Shown one piece after another: positions 62,364-64,000 of a DNA stretch of 64,000 nucleotides (positions are counted from its first letter, which is position 1; every line of letters begins with the position of its first letter). Position numbers and translations under genes: made by a program. The stretch lies in the NCBI GenBank assembly GCA_963556495.2, contig OY747702.1:25275403-25339402 (forward strand), in the 5' to 3' direction. The DNA comes from Valencia hispanica. Its lineage: Eukaryota; Chordata; Actinopteri; Cyprinodontiformes; Valenciidae. The notes under the pieces are model-generated. The model searched no databases. It was not told the DNA's origin and saw nothing but the letters and a program-made list of their open reading frames with translations.

Positions 62364-63237
62364 AGAACAGATTTATCATAGTTTAATGGCTGCGTGTTGA
62401 GTTATCTAAGGAGTTAGCAAATTTACAATGTTATAAAAGCTGTACACTGACTACTTTACATTGTATCATACCCATGAAAAGACATAACCTTCTTTGCATC
62501 AAGTGTTTCAAAAACTATCTGGTATTCCAACAAAATTCAAAGTGAAATGCACTTTCGATCTGAAGTTGTTTGTGTTAAGTCAATTTGAATTTCATAGCAC
62601 AGATTTCTAACGGAAACATTTTAGGAATACTTTATTCATGACCTTTACACATCAGATGATTAACATGAAAATTGGTGCAAATAAGACGAGGTAAGATAAA
62701 AAAAAAAGGGCAATAAAAATGCAAAGAAAGCCACACCAAATTAGCAGCTGGCCTGACAAGCTTAAGAGATCTAAGGACACATAACCTAACCTGATGTGAG
62801 TGAGTCAAGGACACTTTCATTAGTATTCAGCTCCCCCTTCATCAATGTAGGGCTTGGTGATGAGTTTGACCTTGGGCTGGTAGATGGCGAAGATTTCCTT
62901 TATTTGTCAAGAAAAGCTGTCTCCTGTCTCGGGAGCCAGAGAGAAGAGAGGCTGTATAGTTTATAATTAATACATCTAAGAGGAAAACTCTGTTTTCAAG
63001 CTGGATTAGTGAGGTGAAGTTAACCAAAATTAAGTCCACATTGGGTTTTGGTACCATCGGTATGCTGCTTATTGAACACCTTCCACGTTTTTATTAAAAT
63101 ACCATTAAAACAAATGGGGGGAATCTTCAAATATAAAAGAAACAGGATATTTGAGCCAATGGGATGATGGGATGTGCTGTGAAGAAAGGTAACTAAAATC
63201 GGATGAAGCAAAGATGAGATGGAAAGGGGACTAAACA
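62364..63237. other. Stretch with no recognised feature
   Basis: AT-rich, with no domain or repeat ends. Confidence 0.45.
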
Positions 63238-63470
63238 GTTACAGTGCCTTGCAAAGTTGAGATTTTTCTCACATTCACAAACTTTAATGTACTTTATTTA
63301 AATTTAGTGTGACACAGGAAAAAAAAGGGAACATGTTTTTTTATGTTAAAAGTGGGATGCATTGTCTGTTACCCCTAAAGAGATTCCAGTGAAACCAACA
63401 GACCTGGGGTCTAATTTAATGGAATGATCCAAATGATCCAATTCTTAGTGTATGTAAACTTTTTTTGCTG
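63238..63470. mobile_element. Tc1-like transposon remnant
   Basis: ACAGTGCCTTGCAAAGTT at 63241 resembles the terminus of common fish Tc1-like elements (CAGTGCCTTGCAAAAG), and the following AT-rich text fits a degenerate long inverted repeat. TTACCCCTAAAGAGATTCCA near 63370 fits the same family's interior. The opposite end was not found. Family assignment is from memory. Confidence 0.45.
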
Positions 63471-63474
63471 AGCT

Positions 63475-63570
63475 TAAGTATGGTTTTAGAAAGGATTCTG
63501 CACAAAGTTTTATAAATGAGGCCCTAGGTGATTTTGGATCATACCCTGCCTCCTACACACCCAAATTCTG
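63475..63570 (+). mobile_element. Terminal fragment of the 42690-44042 element family
   Basis: AAGTATGGTTTTAGAAAGGA and CAAAGTTTTATAAATGAGGC parallel the right end at about 43990-44040. They are followed by TTTTGGATCATACCCTGCCT and CTCCTACACACCC, the inverse of sequence at about 43865-43890. The element continues rightward as a rearranged or reverse-oriented copy. Confidence 0.5.
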
Positions 63571-63649
63571 ACATAAATGATCAACGCAAAGTAGCATGAC
63601 AACTGAGAGGTTGAGAAAACCCAATTCCACTGAGACTGAAATCGAGGTG

Positions 63650-64000
63650 CATGGATGTAAAACATTTTATTGCAATCAATGTTGATCTATTTAGCACTTT
63701 ACACATCCAAAAGGTGACCAAAGTGCCACATAGTAAAAGACAAAAATATAGACAGCAATAAAAAGGTGTAAAAAGACAAGTGTAAAGAGATTTTTTAAAA
63801 AGCAGCAGCACAAGTGATAAAACAAAAAAGAACAAAAACTATACTTTTTGAATAATATTACTTTTTGTAGCAACAATAAAATGGAAATAAAAGAACATTT
63901 AAACAAATATAACAAAATTACAGTTTCGGCACTCCCAGGTATTTAAAATCTGACAGAAAAGGTGTGTGAAGGTCTACTTTTAAAAAGTATTATCTGTGCA
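63650..64000 (-). pseudogene. LINE 3' tail fragment, cut by the window edge
   Basis: 63935-64000 is the inverse of 43372-43435 with about 85% identity. On the minus strand it encodes ILFKSRPSHTFSVRF, the degraded counterpart of the L2 C-terminus. 63690-63735 has a LINE-UTR-like TTTAGCACTTTACACATCCA. The part beyond the window is unknown. Confidence 0.45.

Overview
The window looks like intergenic or intronic DNA from a ray-finned (teleost) fish. It is AT-rich, full of (AT)n and (AC)n microsatellites, and packed with remnants typical of teleost genomes: L2-type and other APE-type LINEs, tRNA-derived SINEs, Tc1/mariner, hAT, PIF-Harbinger and piggyBac DNA transposons, and TTAA-target elements. 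I could not identify any host protein-coding gene, rRNA gene or functional tRNA gene. The only long, intact reading frame with a clear function is a Tc1-like transposase. All element names rest on terminal repeats, target-site duplications (TSDs) and protein motifs read by eye, not on a library search.

Layout. 1-3.6 kb: two inverted-repeat structures, an interspersed repeat, and copy 1 of a 1.2-kb TTAA-flanked element. 3.6-9.7 kb: mostly unique AT-rich DNA with a 116-bp (AT)n tract. 9.7-16.3 kb: a nest in which an L2 LINE is split by a 4.3-kb hAT-type element (perfect 8-bp TSD), which itself carries copy 2 of the TTAA element and a MULE-like inverted-repeat element (perfect 9-bp TSD). 16.3-21.5 kb: mostly unique. 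21.5-23.8 kb: a non-autonomous hAT next to a complete 1.63-kb Tc1-like transposon whose transposase has Asn at the first catalytic Asp position. 24.9-25.4 kb: a piggyBac transposase pseudogene. 28-30.5 kb: a SINE, a short repeat and a MITE.

32.1-33.5 kb: a LINE 3' end on the minus strand, interrupted by a second hAT copy and by a short poly(A) retrocopy with a 12-bp TSD. 35.1-37 kb: an L2 reverse-transcriptase pseudogene. 37.5-44.8 kb: a dense mosaic of a long hairpin, a decayed transposon exon, a foldback-like element with minisatellite arms, a minus-strand LINE endonuclease domain, and a plus-strand L2 carrying a Harbinger MITE and another inverted-repeat element. 46.8-48.1 kb: a third hAT-type element. 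48-64 kb: largely unique, with microsatellites, LINE and SINE fragments, and Tc1 and L2 debris at the right edge.

There is no operon-like or cooperating gene set; the biology here is transposon biology. The observations most worth following are the foldback-like element (39573-40427), the catalytically altered Tc1-like transposase, the four-element nest at 9.7-16.3 kb, the paired TTAA elements with a conserved CRE-type palindrome plus TATA-like box, and three unique stretches that could be conserved non-coding regulatory elements. I saw nothing I would call a new biological system with confidence.
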